This document shows, one piece after another, positions 44,632 to 53,503 of a stretch of 59,387 nt of DNA. How positions within the stretch are numbered: position 1 is the first letter of the stretch; each line of letters starts with the position of its first letter. This stretch comes from Sedimentisphaerales bacterium. GTDB lineage: Bacteria; Planctomycetota; Phycisphaerae; Sedimentisphaerales; Anaerobacaceae. The notes under the pieces were generated by a model. That model searched no databases. It had not been told where the DNA came from and worked only from the letters and a program-made list of their open reading frames with translations. The translations under genes were made by a program, and so were the position numbers. The DNA lies in the NCBI GenBank assembly GCA_016936075.1, contig JAFGPS010000131.1, positions 1 through 59,387 on the forward strand, written 5' to 3'.

Positions 44632-46476
44632 TTATTGACCTGGAAGGTTTTCTGCATTAAAAATACCATCTGGAAATTTCGGATTTGTTTTAAGATATAT
44701 TTTTTCAGTACTTATAAGTTTTAGAGGTACATCTTTATAATCCTTGCGAATACCAGTCTGTTTTTCTTCTACAACCATTGGGTACCAGTGTCCATTGGGA
44801 GCTTGAAAAACTTCTGTTATATCTTCAATAGTAATCGAACCATCTCTTGTTTTTTCAGGTTCAATTCCATCAAGCCAGTTTTTATCTTCCTGCCAATCGG
44901 CATCTGGACGCCATTCAATTACTTTCCGAATGCACAGATAATCTTTCTGCGAATCGATATAAAACAGAAATCTGGCTGGCAGTGAAACTGTGTCCTGATC
45001 TATAGAGCCTTGCTGTAAACGCTCGATACAAATAAGGTTATTCTGTTTTGAATAATCATCTTCAATTACATTACCTCTTTTACCAATATGCGGCCAACAG
45101 ATACTTTCCAGTGTTTCATTCGGTAAAAGTGAAACATCCGAGTACATTTTTTCAATCTTGCTCCAGTTACCTTTATCATCTCTACTGGTCGAGTAATCAT
45201 GCTTACCATTATAAAAAGAGATAGAAATATATCCCGAATCCGTATAGTGATTCTGTATCCAGGCAAGCAGGGAATCGAAGGTATCACCGAGCTGTTCTTT
45301 GTATTGCTGCTGGAATGTGTAGTAGCCCTGACCAGCTTTGAAAACAAAATGTCTTTCAAAGCGATGATTTTGGTCTGACTTATAATCGACATCAACCATA
45401 TCTATAACAGAAGATGAATCTGCATGAGTTACAATCATTATGTATGCCTGTGTTGCTTCATCGCGTATCCTGCGATAATTATCCCATATCGCCATATATT
45501 CATCGCTCGGAAGTTTACTGATAATCATTGCATTTCGAGGGACATTAAGTGCATAAATATCTTCTGGTCCACTTCGTGGATATTCAAAAGTTATCTCACC
45601 GACTATTTTTGAGTTCCCCTTAGAATCAGTCGTATTCGATTGCATGCAAAGTAATAATTTAGAATCAGGCTGAATATACATGCTCAAAGAAAAAACAGTG
45701 TTGTTTATTGATACAGTTGATTCCTGAACTAAAACAGTTTCACCATTGTATTCGGCCTGATGGATTATTGTTTGTGCACCCTGTGCTTCCAACTGTCTAT
45801 TTATATTTTCAACTATAGAAATCGGCGAAGAAAAGTACTCAGGATATTCATTTTCAAAGATATAATCTATTGTTATACTTTTGTTGTTAGGGTCATAAGT
45901 ATAACTTTTATGCTCATTAAGATTTACGAAGGTCAATTGTCCATTACCCATTTTGGCCGCATTAATTTTTAACTCGAAATTTATCCACATATCTTTTGGG
46001 CCTGTTGTGCTTGATGATATACCACTATATTTAATGTACACCCATGGTTCTTTTTTTATTGCATCTGTCATTTCAGCAAAAGAAATCGTAGTTATAGGTA
46101 TTGATCCACCGAAGTAGTTAATAACTGTAATTAACGCTACAATTAACACAGCCGCGGCAGCGAATTTTACCAGTGGATTTCTAATTAATTTACTTCTATT
46201 GATTTTGATTACATTTGGTTTCTCAGTAGTTTCTAAATTTCCTTTATCAAGTTTTTCGATAAGTGAGTTTTGTATAACTTCACCTTTTTGAGCAACCTCA
46301 CTGAATGACGCACGAATGTCCTTTTCCTCATTTAACATATTCTGATAAAGAGTTTTGCAGTTTTCGCATTTTTCCAAATGTTCATGCAGCTTTTCAGCCT
46401 CTTTTGGTTCCAGTAAACCAAGGACAAGAGCGGCGATATTTTCGAAATATTTTGTGCAGTTATTTTGATTATCCAT
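44632..46476 (-). CDS. Anti-sigma factor with zf-HC2 domain and large periplasmic domain
   Basis: 614 residues. The N-terminal zinc finger (LHEHLEKCENCKTLYQ, about 29-44) is the ECF-binding domain. A membrane helix (about 105-125) is followed by a long extracytoplasmic region whose first part (ITTISFAEMTDAIKKEPWVYIKYSG) resembles LolA-like domains of planctomycete anti-sigma proteins. The start lies one base from the stop of the sigma gene at 46478, a classic sigma/anti-sigma operon. The long outer domain is the likely signal-sensing part. Confidence 0.85.
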   Translation of the reverse strand: MDNQNNCTKYFENIAALVLGLLEPKEAEKLHEHLEKCENCKTLYQNMLNEEKDIRASFSEVAQKGEVIQNSLIEKLDKGNLETTEKPNVIKINRSKLIRNPLVKFAAAAVLIVALITVINYFGGSIPITTISFAEMTDAIKKEPWVYIKYSGISSSTTGPKDMWINFELKINAAKMGNGQLTFVNLNEHKSYTYDPNNKSITIDYIFENEYPEYFSSPISIVENINRQLEAQGAQTIIHQAEYNGETVLVQESTVSINNTVFSLSMYIQPDSKLLLCMQSNTTDSKGNSKIVGEITFEYPRSGPEDIYALNVPRNAMIISKLPSDEYMAIWDNYRRIRDEATQAYIMIVTHADSSSVIDMVDVDYKSDQNHRFERHFVFKAGQGYYTFQQQYKEQLGDTFDSLLAWIQNHYTDSGYISISFYNGKHDYSTSRDDKGNWSKIEKMYSDVSLLPNETLESICWPHIGKRGNVIEDDYSKQNNLICIERLQQGSIDQDTVSLPARFLFYIDSQKDYLCIRKVIEWRPDADWQEDKNWLDGIEPEKTRDGSITIEDITEVFQAPNGHWYPMVVEEKQTGIRKDYKDVPLKLISTEKIYLKTNPKFPDGIFNAENLPGQ

Positions 46477-46477
46477 T

Positions 46478-46999
46478 TTATATTTCCTCCGAAAGTATCT
46501 CGTGCAGCTTCAATCTTGCCCGAACGAGCCTTGTACGTATTGCTTCTTCGCTGATTCCGATAGCTTTTGCTGCGGCTGAGCAATTCTGGCCGTTAAGATA
46601 GTACAGAGTTATTGGTTCGCGATATTCTTCTGGGAGCTGTGAAATTGCGTTATGCAAATTCTCAATTCGTTTGTTTTTATTATCGGTAGGGGACTCGATA
46701 TTTTCTGATACCTGTTCGTGTGTCGCCTGTCGATTGCGATGATAATCGATGCACATTCGCCTGGCGATTTGCATCAGCCAGCTCCGAGTCCGGCTGGTAT
46801 CTTTCACCGTATCGAGTTTTGAAATGGCTTTTATAAATACATCCTGCATAATATCCTCACTGTCGTGAAAGTTTTTAGTATGCGCGATACATAGACCCAG
46901 TACATCCTGTGCATACTGTCGCACAAGCTCCTGCGGCGTTATCGCTTTTACGGCTTCCAATTGGCCGCGTTTTTCTTTATCCGACAAAATTTCAGTCAA
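46478..46999 (-). CDS. ECF sigma-70 factor
   Basis: 173 residues. Region 2 has FHDSEDIMQDVFIKAISKLD and TRSWLMQIARRMCIDYHRNR; region 4 has LPEEYREPITLYYLNGQNC and AIGISEEAIRTRLVRARLKL. The downstream zf-HC2 membrane protein is its likely anti-sigma factor. The target promoter is probably its own, as for most ECF factors, but none was identified by eye. Confidence 0.92.
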   Translation of the reverse strand: MTEILSDKEKRGQLEAVKAITPQELVRQYAQDVLGLCIAHTKNFHDSEDIMQDVFIKAISKLDTVKDTSRTRSWLMQIARRMCIDYHRNRQATHEQVSENIESPTDNKNKRIENLHNAISQLPEEYREPITLYYLNGQNCSAAAKAIGISEEAIRTRLVRARLKLHEILSEEI

Positions 47000-47100
47000 T
47001 CAAGTTCTCCTTTCAACAACAATGACGGAAAAAATGCAAAATTGTGACAGCTATTTTAAGATATTATTGAAAATATTTCCTCTTATTTTCAAATGCGCAT

Positions 47101-47127
47101 AAAAAAGCCGGACTCATAAGCCCGGCT
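47101..47127 (-). terminator. Rho-independent terminator for the second anti-sigma gene
   Basis: On the minus strand AGCCGGGC, loop TTATGA and GTCCGGCT form the hairpin, followed by TTTTTTA. It lies about 110 bases past the stop at 47238 and is nearly identical in stem to 44582-44610. Confidence 0.82.
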
Positions 47128-47237
47128 GTAACTTGGTAATTTATTCAGGAATTCTGTGTAATAGGCTAATAGTTTCTGTATAGAATGTTTCAATTATCTA
47201 CTTTAAGATGACCATTCGAAGCAGAAACTTTGTGTTA

Positions 47238-48269
47238 TTAATACATTACTTCAGGTTGAATAAGGATTGTTGTATATTTATCTTGAGTAGTATTTGTATT
47301 TGCTATTAAGCCGCTTACCAATAATGCCTCATTATTTAGATAAAATTGATCTATCTCAAATTCATCTTGTCCATTATAAAAGGCAATATCCATATTCAAT
47401 GCATTGTTTTCATCTTGGAAAGCAGTTAAAGCCAGACCGCAGTTGCCAAGTTCTGCTATCATCACTTCCTGACCAGCATAAGCCGTCACTCTTAAAGATG
47501 ATACAAATTTATAACCATTTTGGTTCCCCAAAAATGCCTGGAGATTATTAATCATATAATTGGGAATTGCAGCGTATTTTATGTTAGTATATTGCTGTTG
47601 GGAAAAGTAAATATTCTGGTTATTCAAATAATTTTCAAGTGAAGAAATCTCAAAACTTGAGTATTCATTGCTCTGAGTAAATATTTTTACAGATTTGTCT
47701 ATTTGATGGTTAACATAATTTTCAAGTGAAGAAGTCTCGGAATTTGAGTCTTCACTACTTTTGGAAAATGTTGTAACAGATTTGTCTATTGGATTTTCGA
47801 TAATAAAATTTTCAACAGGGATATCCTCATTCAAAACCAGTGCTCTTAATCGTGCCAGTTTATTAGTTGTATTCTTAATTATCTGGCCTAATACAGTTGT
47901 TTCATGGAATGGAATTAATCCTAAAACAACGAATGCAATTATTATAACCGCCGCAAATTTTGTGATTCGAATTTTCATAATATTTCTCCATATATTTTCC
48001 TGCCTTTTTTGGGGCTGGGGAGTAGTTGTTGTATTTTTGTTTTCTATTATTTTAAGGATTTCACTTTCCGCGGCATGGTATGTCTGCTTATCAACAGTTA
48101 TTTTGCTGACTTGCTCTGTATATTCAAGAAGTGACTTTAGCCGCTTTAGTTCAGTGCTGCATAAGTTACATTCGGCAAGGTGTTTTTGCACTTGTGTGAT
48201 TTGCTGCTCTGGTAATTCACCGAGAGCAAAATCTGTTAGCATTTCATTTATTTTTTTATGTTCGTTCAT
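47238..48269 (-). CDS. Anti-sigma factor with zf-HC2 domain
   Basis: I start it at ATG 48269, with AAGGTG upstream, giving 343 residues; a TTG at 48287 is open but lacks support. The zinc finger is QVQKHLAECNLCSTELKRL (about 27-45), the membrane helix is TKFAAVIIIAFVVLGLIPF (about 105-125), and the rest is extracytoplasmic. That outer region contains two near-identical segments of about 25 residues, each with NPIDKSVTTFSKSSEDSN-like sequence followed by SSLENY. It pairs with the sigma gene 14 bases upstream. Confidence 0.83.
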   Translation of the reverse strand: MNEHKKINEMLTDFALGELPEQQITQVQKHLAECNLCSTELKRLKSLLEYTEQVSKITVDKQTYHAAESEILKIIENKNTTTTPQPQKRQENIWRNIMKIRITKFAAVIIIAFVVLGLIPFHETTVLGQIIKNTTNKLARLRALVLNEDIPVENFIIENPIDKSVTTFSKSSEDSNSETSSLENYVNHQIDKSVKIFTQSNEYSSFEISSLENYLNNQNIYFSQQQYTNIKYAAIPNYMINNLQAFLGNQNGYKFVSSLRVTAYAGQEVMIAELGNCGLALTAFQDENNALNMDIAFYNGQDEFEIDQFYLNNEALLVSGLIANTNTTQDKYTTILIQPEVMY

Positions 48270-48283
48270 AACGCACCTTCTTT

Positions 48284-48781
48284 TCAAACAAGATAATCAC
48301 CAAGTTCTTTTGCAAGCTTTTTTAATGCTCGATGCAGATGAACTCTTATGGTTTCCTTTGAGCAATCCATCATCTCGGCGATTTTTTCTGCTCTTAAACC
48401 TTCCATTCTCGATAAAACAAATACCTGTGCCTGGCGTTTTGGTAATTTCGCGATACATCCGGCCAATTTCTTATGCAGTTCCACGGCTTTTAAATTCTCG
48501 TCCGGCTCATTGTTTGAGGCAGGATGTTCCTGATGTTCCAACAAAGAAGTTCTGGTCTTCTGGTGTTTTGCCAGACGGATAGCTTTACGTATTGTAATCT
48601 TGTAAATATATGCGTTCCAGTTAGTTTGGCCGTTGAATTTATGCCATCTGCGCCATATCTCAAGAAATACTTCCTGATGGACATCCTGTGCAGATTGAGA
48701 ATCCCGCAGAATCCGGGTTGCTGTATTAGAAACTATCGGACTGTATTTATTCACTAATGCCTTAAAACTCTTTTGCTGCAC
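48284..48781 (-). CDS. ECF sigma-70 factor
   Basis: 165 residues from GTG 48781, with AAGGA five bases upstream. Region 2 has SQSAQDVHQEVFLEIWRRWHKF and NAYIYKITIRKAIRLAKH; region 4 has LPKRQAQVFVLSRMEGLRAEKIAEMM and SKETIRVHLHRALKKLAKEL, both quoted in parts. It forms the second sigma/anti-sigma pair next to the one at 44632-46999. The two sigma factors differ clearly in sequence, so this is not a recent duplication. Confidence 0.92.
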   Translation of the reverse strand: MQQKSFKALVNKYSPIVSNTATRILRDSQSAQDVHQEVFLEIWRRWHKFNGQTNWNAYIYKITIRKAIRLAKHQKTRTSLLEHQEHPASNNEPDENLKAVELHKKLAGCIAKLPKRQAQVFVLSRMEGLRAEKIAEMMDCSKETIRVHLHRALKKLAKELGDYLV

Positions 48782-48951
48782 AATTATCCTTATTTCTAAA
48801 TTATTCAGTCGTGCACGACCTGGATTACAATTGCATTCCTATAATTATAGAGTCTCAGAATGAAATTTCGTTTACAAAATAATGTTGAAAAAAGAATTTT
48901 TTTAAAAATGTGGAATCATTCATAATCGGTCAGTTTGAGTTATATAGCTCT

Positions 48952-49764
48952 CTATTGCTTCTTTACTACTATTCCGACCGAACGCCATTTCTTTTTGAAT
49001 TCTTCGAAGGATAAAATTTCTTTTCCGGTCGCGGGATTTCCTATAATCACTTCATCATCTTTCACTTTCAGGACAGTAATATAGTGGTCTATAAGGAACG
49101 AGAATTTCGTGACTACAATTACGGGGCAATTTCCTTTTAACTCGTATATCGAATCGAAGCAGCGATAAGTACAAACTACGCCATCAGAGCTATACATCTT
49201 TTCAATTGCTTCTTTCAGGAGGTCGTCAGATGTACCAGTTTGCGGCGTAGTATATGCCTGTATTGCAAGCTCTCCTTCATTGGCTTCTATTCCAATTTGA
49301 TATAGAGCTGTTGCCGCTGCTGCCGGGCCGCATGTGTAATTGGTAGTTTGCAGGCAAATTCCGTGTTCTGAAAATTCGGTTTCTATTTTTTCAAGCTCAG
49401 CTCTGATGAGAATCGGGCTGATGAAAGGAATGACGAAAAAAACAACTGAAGCTATTGTAACAAAAATAGTTAGAATTACTTTTTGTCTAAATAACGAAAG
49501 CCGCGGTATCAATGTACTGAATATCATCGGGATGGTTATCGAAAATATTACATATTCCATCCTGCCTTCAGTGAGCCATGAGAAGGGCGGATAAAATACA
49601 AGCCGATAGAAATGTCTTGTCAATGCAATAAGAATAATCAGTATTAGGGGAGGAAGATAGCAAACAAGCCAAATGCGTTTTTTATATTTTGTCGTTAAAA
49701 GCCCGAGAGCAACTCCAATATCTGCTAATATAAGGACACAGATAGTCTCAAGCCATGGATGCAT
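48952..49764 (-). CDS. Membrane protein with C39-peptidase-like domain
   Basis: 270 residues: four predicted membrane helices (to about residue 130) then a C39-like papain fold with TTNYTCGPAAAATAL (Cys near 145) and IDHYITVLKV (His near 227). The position normally held by the catalytic Asp is Asn in IIGNPATGKE, so full activity is uncertain. C39 domains cleave double-glycine leader peptides, but this one is not fused to an ABC transporter, and no such transporter or leader peptide is visible nearby. Confidence 0.78.
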   Translation of the reverse strand: MHPWLETICVLILADIGVALGLLTTKYKKRIWLVCYLPPLILIILIALTRHFYRLVFYPPFSWLTEGRMEYVIFSITIPMIFSTLIPRLSLFRQKVILTIFVTIASVVFFVIPFISPILIRAELEKIETEFSEHGICLQTTNYTCGPAAAATALYQIGIEANEGELAIQAYTTPQTGTSDDLLKEAIEKMYSSDGVVCTYRCFDSIYELKGNCPVIVVTKFSFLIDHYITVLKVKDDEVIIGNPATGKEILSFEEFKKKWRSVGIVVKKQ

Positions 49765-49798
49765 TTATCTTCTCCCAACGCATTGTCACGATGTTGCA

Positions 49799-50626
49799 TT
49801 AGCTCGGCGGCTTTTTAAGCTCTTCGATTTTAGGTAAGTCTTTCAGCGTATTAAGGCCGAAAACCTCAAGGAATTTCTTAGTAGTGCCATAGAGCATAGG
49901 TCTTCCAAGAATCTCGGCGCGACCTACGATTTTGACGAGCCCTTTTAAGCTTAATGAGCGAATAACCTCTCCGACCGCAACTCCTCTGATTGCTTCTATA
50001 TCTGCGCGGATTACGGGCTGTTTGTATGCGATTATTGCCAGAGTCTCCATAGCGGCCGGACTTAGTTTGGTTTCGCTCCTTGCACGTAATAATTTTTTCA
50101 GCCAGTGATTGTATTTGCTTAAAGTGAGCATCTGGAAGCCACCGGCTATCTGCTCAATCCTAAAAGCATTGTGATTAGATTCGTATTTGTCATTGAGATT
50201 TTTTATAAACTCGCGTACCTGTGTTGTTGTGGATTCTGTAATGTTTGCCAGTCTTACGGGAGTAAGCGATTCGTCACTTGCGAATAATACAGCTTCGATT
50301 ACCGATTCGAGAGTTGTACCATCTTCAAGTATTACAGGCAATTCGGATTCCTCGGACTGGTCGGATTCTTCGGACTCGTCTGACACGTCCGAGGCTTCGG
50401 GCTCTTCGGAGATGTCTGATGTTTCGGAATCTTCGACTTCCTCCGAAATGTCGGACTCGTCGGATACGTCAGACAAGTCTGACTGATCGGATTCTTCAAC
50501 ATCGACTTCGATAGATTCTTCCGCTATTTCAGAATCTTCGTTATTGTCCTGAACCTGTAATTGTTCTTCAGCTTCCTGCTTTTCTTCGTTTATTATATCC
50601 TGTTTGTCTGTCATATACTCATCCAT
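49799..50626 (-). CDS. scpB: Segregation and condensation protein ScpB with acidic N-terminal extension
   Basis: 275 residues. The ScpB core (about 100-265) has two winged helices: LESVIEAVLFASDESLTPV, LSPAAMETLAIIAYKQPVIR, GRAEILGRPMLYGTTKKFLE. ScpB with ScpA and Smc forms the chromosome condensin. The first 95 residues are an acidic, Ser/Asp/Glu repeat (SDVSDESDISEEVEDSETSD-like) that is not part of the family. It overlaps the Nif3-family gene by 16 bases. Neither scpA nor smc is in the window. Confidence 0.9.
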   Translation of the reverse strand: MDEYMTDKQDIINEEKQEAEEQLQVQDNNEDSEIAEESIEVDVEESDQSDLSDVSDESDISEEVEDSETSDISEEPEASDVSDESEESDQSEESELPVILEDGTTLESVIEAVLFASDESLTPVRLANITESTTTQVREFIKNLNDKYESNHNAFRIEQIAGGFQMLTLSKYNHWLKKLLRARSETKLSPAAMETLAIIAYKQPVIRADIEAIRGVAVGEVIRSLSLKGLVKIVGRAEILGRPMLYGTTKKFLEVFGLNTLKDLPKIEELKKPPS

Positions 50627-51720
50627 CTAAAAGGGTCAGAATCTTTCTTACTGATTTTTATTATCGTATCTTTTAGGGGTTTTTGCAATTGTTTTGCGAG
50701 TTTTTTCAGAATAAACCTTTCCGAATTCGTATGACTCAGGCATATACAGGTCAAATTCGCTTCCTGGGCGGCTATCGCCTCGTGATGTTTCAATTCGCCT
50801 GTAAGGTACAAATCAGCTTTTTGTGCTATGATGGTATTTATGATTTTACCGCAAGTACCGGCACATACAGCCGCTTTTTTCACGATTCTTTTACCATCTC
50901 CGACAAGTCCTATTGCTTTTGCACCGGTTACTTTTTTGACATTTTTTACCAGTTCTGAAATTTTAGCCGGTTTATCGAGCATACCGATTCTTCCCAGGCC
51001 ATGAAGGTCTTCATTGTAAAGCTTGACTATATCGTAAGCCGGCATTTCATAAGGATGAGCCTTTTTCATAGCTGCTATAACCGCACCGAGTTTTGGAGAA
51101 GGAACAATTGTCTCGAATCTTATCTCATTTACTTTTTCGAGTGTACCTTTTTTGCCGATAGCAGGTTTTGCGCCTTCGAGCGGCTTGAAAGTTCCCGTTC
51201 CCTCTGAGCCGAATCCGCAATTACTGTAATTTCCGATAGCACCCGCGCCCGCGGCGAAAACCGCGTTCGATACTTTCGCAAGCGAATCAGCCGGTACAAA
51301 AACAATCATCTTGTAATTGTCACCGTCTGAGTATTGGATATAATCTCCGATTGGTTTTGGATTTGTAATGCCGAGTATTTCAGCGAGGCCGTCGTTTACT
51401 CCACCGGTAAGAATATCAAGTGCGGTGTGGATTGAATAAACCGCGATATTCGAGCGAATCAGTTCGTAAACAACATAAGTGGAATCGTCTGTAGTAATTT
51501 TTTTCAGGCCGTCCCAGATAACAGGGTGATAACTTATGATTAGGTCGATTTTTTCTCTTTTAGCTTCGGCCAGAACTTCCTTCGTCGTATCGATTGTCAG
51601 AAGTATTTTTGTTACATCCTTTTTCGGGTCGCCAATCAACAATCCTACGTTGTCCCAGTCGAGAGCCATTTTAACCGGGATGATTTCGTTAATCTTTTCG
51701 GCAATATCTTTTATTTTCAT
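50611..51720 (-). CDS. Nif3-like dinuclear metal centre protein
   Basis: 369 residues, the length of YqfO-type Nif3 proteins with an inserted central domain. Metal-site motifs are WDNVGLLIGD, ISYHPVIWDGLKKIT, SIHTALDIL and, in the second half, TGELKHHEAIAAQ and SHTNSERF. The family is conserved but its enzymatic role is debated (GTP cyclohydrolase 2-type names exist in databases). It overlaps scpB at its 3' end and the GspG-like gene at its 5' end (4 bases), so the run 49799-53038 reads as one operon. Confidence 0.9.
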   Translation of the reverse strand: MKIKDIAEKINEIIPVKMALDWDNVGLLIGDPKKDVTKILLTIDTTKEVLAEAKREKIDLIISYHPVIWDGLKKITTDDSTYVVYELIRSNIAVYSIHTALDILTGGVNDGLAEILGITNPKPIGDYIQYSDGDNYKMIVFVPADSLAKVSNAVFAAGAGAIGNYSNCGFGSEGTGTFKPLEGAKPAIGKKGTLEKVNEIRFETIVPSPKLGAVIAAMKKAHPYEMPAYDIVKLYNEDLHGLGRIGMLDKPAKISELVKNVKKVTGAKAIGLVGDGKRIVKKAAVCAGTCGKIINTIIAQKADLYLTGELKHHEAIAAQEANLTCICLSHTNSERFILKKLAKQLQKPLKDTIIKISKKDSDPFRWMSI

Positions 51721-52130
51721 TGTTTAATCAGTCCTGTAAACGTTTCTAAATCTGCATTTTTACCATCACCTCCTTTTATACCATCGGCACCATAACTTTG
51801 CAATCTGTAACCATATTCTAAAATATACTTATTTTTCCACGGGTCATACATATAGCTTGCCCTTATGTATGGTCCCGCCCATATTTCTTCGAATCCCTCG
51901 GGACAAACAATCAAATCCTCAAGCTTGCTTGGCAGCCGGCCTGTATCGGTAATATAATTATGTATCGCGGCTCGGATAGGCTCCATCTTAGCCTTTGCAA
52001 TTTGAGAATCCGATACACCTTTGCCAACATAAAATCGAGGCGCAAGAAAGAAAAATAACGTTATGACAATAACGAGAGATATCGTTAATAATTCTTTGAT
52101 AAACATTATTAATTTCTTTTTGTCAATCAT
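51717..52130 (-). CDS. GspG-like membrane protein without prepilin leader (copy 3)
   Basis: About 137 residues from ATG 52130, which overlaps the previous stop by 8 bases; the ATG at 52181 would overlap far more. A plain membrane helix (about 13-32) with no Gly-x-Thr-x-x-Glu prepilin motif is followed by a GspG-type globular domain: KMEPIRAAIHNYITDTGRLP, SKLEDLIVCPEG, IWAGPYIRASYMYDPWKNKY, LQSYGADGIKGGDG. The Asp/Gly loop resembles the calcium site of GspG. It is one of three tandem paralogues. Function unknown. Confidence 0.7.
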   Translation of the reverse strand: MIDKKKLIMFIKELLTISLVIVITLFFFLAPRFYVGKGVSDSQIAKAKMEPIRAAIHNYITDTGRLPSKLEDLIVCPEGFEEIWAGPYIRASYMYDPWKNKYILEYGYRLQSYGADGIKGGDGKNADLETFTGLIKQ

Positions 52131-52512
52131 TGTAAACATCCATATCATAACCTTCGCCGTCGGGTAGTCCGTCTTCGCCATAACTTATGATTTCATAACT
52201 TCCACTATAAACATTATATATGAATTTTCTGTCCCATGAATCATATAACTGTTTTTCTTTCAGATAAGGTCCATGCCATACACTTTCGAGGCCAGCAGGG
52301 CAGGTTACTAAATCTTCGAGTTTAGGTGGTAGTTTACCTGTGTTAAGTTTATATACATTAATCGCGGATTCAATTGGTGTTATTTTAGAACGTGCTGAAT
52401 CCCATCTTGGCTTTTCAATACATGCAAAAAAACGTGGAGCTATCATTCCTCCTAACAGAAATAGAGCCAATATTATTAGAATTATTATTGTTATTATGTT
52501 TTCAATTTTCAT
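52123..52512 (-). CDS. GspG-like membrane protein without prepilin leader (copy 2)
   Basis: 129 residues: membrane helix (about 6-25, TIIILIILALFLLGGMIAP), then KITPIESAINVYKLNTGKLP, PKLEDLVTCPAGLESVWHGP, YDSWDRKFIYN and SYGEDGLPDGEGYD. The domain matches the GspG C-terminal fold and its Asp-loop, but the N-terminus lacks the cleavable prepilin signal. It overlaps copy 3 and lies 16 bases after copy 1. Confidence 0.7.
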   Translation of the reverse strand: MKIENIITIIILIILALFLLGGMIAPRFFACIEKPRWDSARSKITPIESAINVYKLNTGKLPPKLEDLVTCPAGLESVWHGPYLKEKQLYDSWDRKFIYNVYSGSYEIISYGEDGLPDGEGYDMDVYND

Positions 52513-52528
52513 TATGAATTATTTCCTG

Positions 52529-53038
52529 TCAATCATTATAAATATCCGCGTTATAACCTTTTCCTCCCGACTTACCATCAGCACCGTAGCTTTTTAAAGT
52601 ATAGCCGGCCGGATTTTTGACGTTATCAATAATATAAATATAAGGCCTATCCAATGGATCATTAAGCTGTTTTGGTTTTAGATATGGGCCAGACCAGCCT
52701 TGAAGTCCGGGATTTGTTACTAAATCATTGAGTGTTGCAGGATATTGATTAATATTTAGTAAATAGGCCTCTATTGCAGCTTCAATTGGAGCCATCCTTG
52801 CTCTTGCCGAATTCAATGGGATTGAATTTATAGAATGTCGGTCGAATATTTTAGCAATTTTTGCTATAACGTGCTTTAACTTGAAATTTTGCGGTCGAGA
52901 ATAAATATCTGCTCGCAGGGAAACGATGGATATAAAAGCTGCGATAAGCAGGGGAGCAAGAAGTACTGCCGCGATTTTGTGTTTTAATCCAAAATGTTTC
53001 GGTCTTTTATTTTTCTGGTTATCAAAATCGTTTTCCAT
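52529..53038 (-). CDS. GspG-like membrane protein without prepilin leader (copy 1)
   Basis: 169 residues: a 25-residue charged start, a membrane helix (about 26-45), an extra spacer of about 35 residues, then RARMAPIEAAIEAYLLNINQYP, ATLNDLVTNPGLQGWSGPYL and NDPLDRPYIYI, SYGADGKSGGKGYNADI (quoted in parts). It is the longest of the trio and first in the putative operon. No prepilin leader is visible. Confidence 0.7.
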   Translation of the reverse strand: MENDFDNQKNKRPKHFGLKHKIAAVLLAPLLIAAFISIVSLRADIYSRPQNFKLKHVIAKIAKIFDRHSINSIPLNSARARMAPIEAAIEAYLLNINQYPATLNDLVTNPGLQGWSGPYLKPKQLNDPLDRPYIYIIDNVKNPAGYTLKSYGADGKSGGKGYNADIYND

Positions 53039-53265
53039 TCCGAAGCTCTCCTTTAAGTATAGTTATTTCAACACTATACGCGCATACCGATACCAGCACA
53101 TATCACTTAATAAATTTAGACTTAATGCTTTAAAAAAACTCAGTGTTCCACGATTCCGCAGGTCCTTTTCATTCTTCTATTCGGACTACTGATATGATAG
53201 ACGCTGGAGAATACGATTTTGATGCAAAAAAATAAAAAAATATTTATTCAAACTAACGGAATCAT

Positions 53266-53484
53266 TTATTTTTTTTGTTTATCTTTCCAGCTTTTTATTA
53301 CATCGTCGAATTTTTCATCGATATGCTGGAGGTACCATTCATCAATAATTGATTTTTTAAAACGCCACTCCTTACCTAACTTTGCGCCGGGTATTTTCTT
53401 TTCCTGCGCCCATGTATAAATAGTCTGCGGCTTGAGCCTGAGGTATTCCGCAACCTCTTCCAATGTCATTATGTCACTTGCCAC
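53266..53484 (-). CDS. Excisionase-type helix-turn-helix protein
   Basis: About 72 residues from GTG 53484, with AGGAAGG upstream; the ATG at 53469 is an alternative and a TTG at 53574 is unlikely. The MerR/excisionase-type helix-turn-helix MTLEEVAEYLRLKPQTIYTW is followed by KKIPGAKLGKEWRFKKSIIDEW, both spanning nearly the whole protein. Such proteins bind DNA and act in excision or as small regulators. No integrase is nearby, so a regulator of the adjacent membrane-protein gene (20 bases upstream) is as likely. Confidence 0.85.
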   Translation of the reverse strand: MASDIMTLEEVAEYLRLKPQTIYTWAQEKKIPGAKLGKEWRFKKSIIDEWYLQHIDEKFDDVIKSWKDKQKK

Positions 53485-53503
53485 AAATATCAACCTTCCT
53501 CGT

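Noticed and set aside
50187..50486. Serine/aspartate-rich plus-strand ORF
   Set aside because: It is the antisense shadow of the acidic repeat in scpB; the repeat keeps both strands open.
53266..53484. Mobile-element boundary suggested by the excisionase-type HTH
   Set aside because: No integrase, attachment repeats or tRNA gene was found around it.
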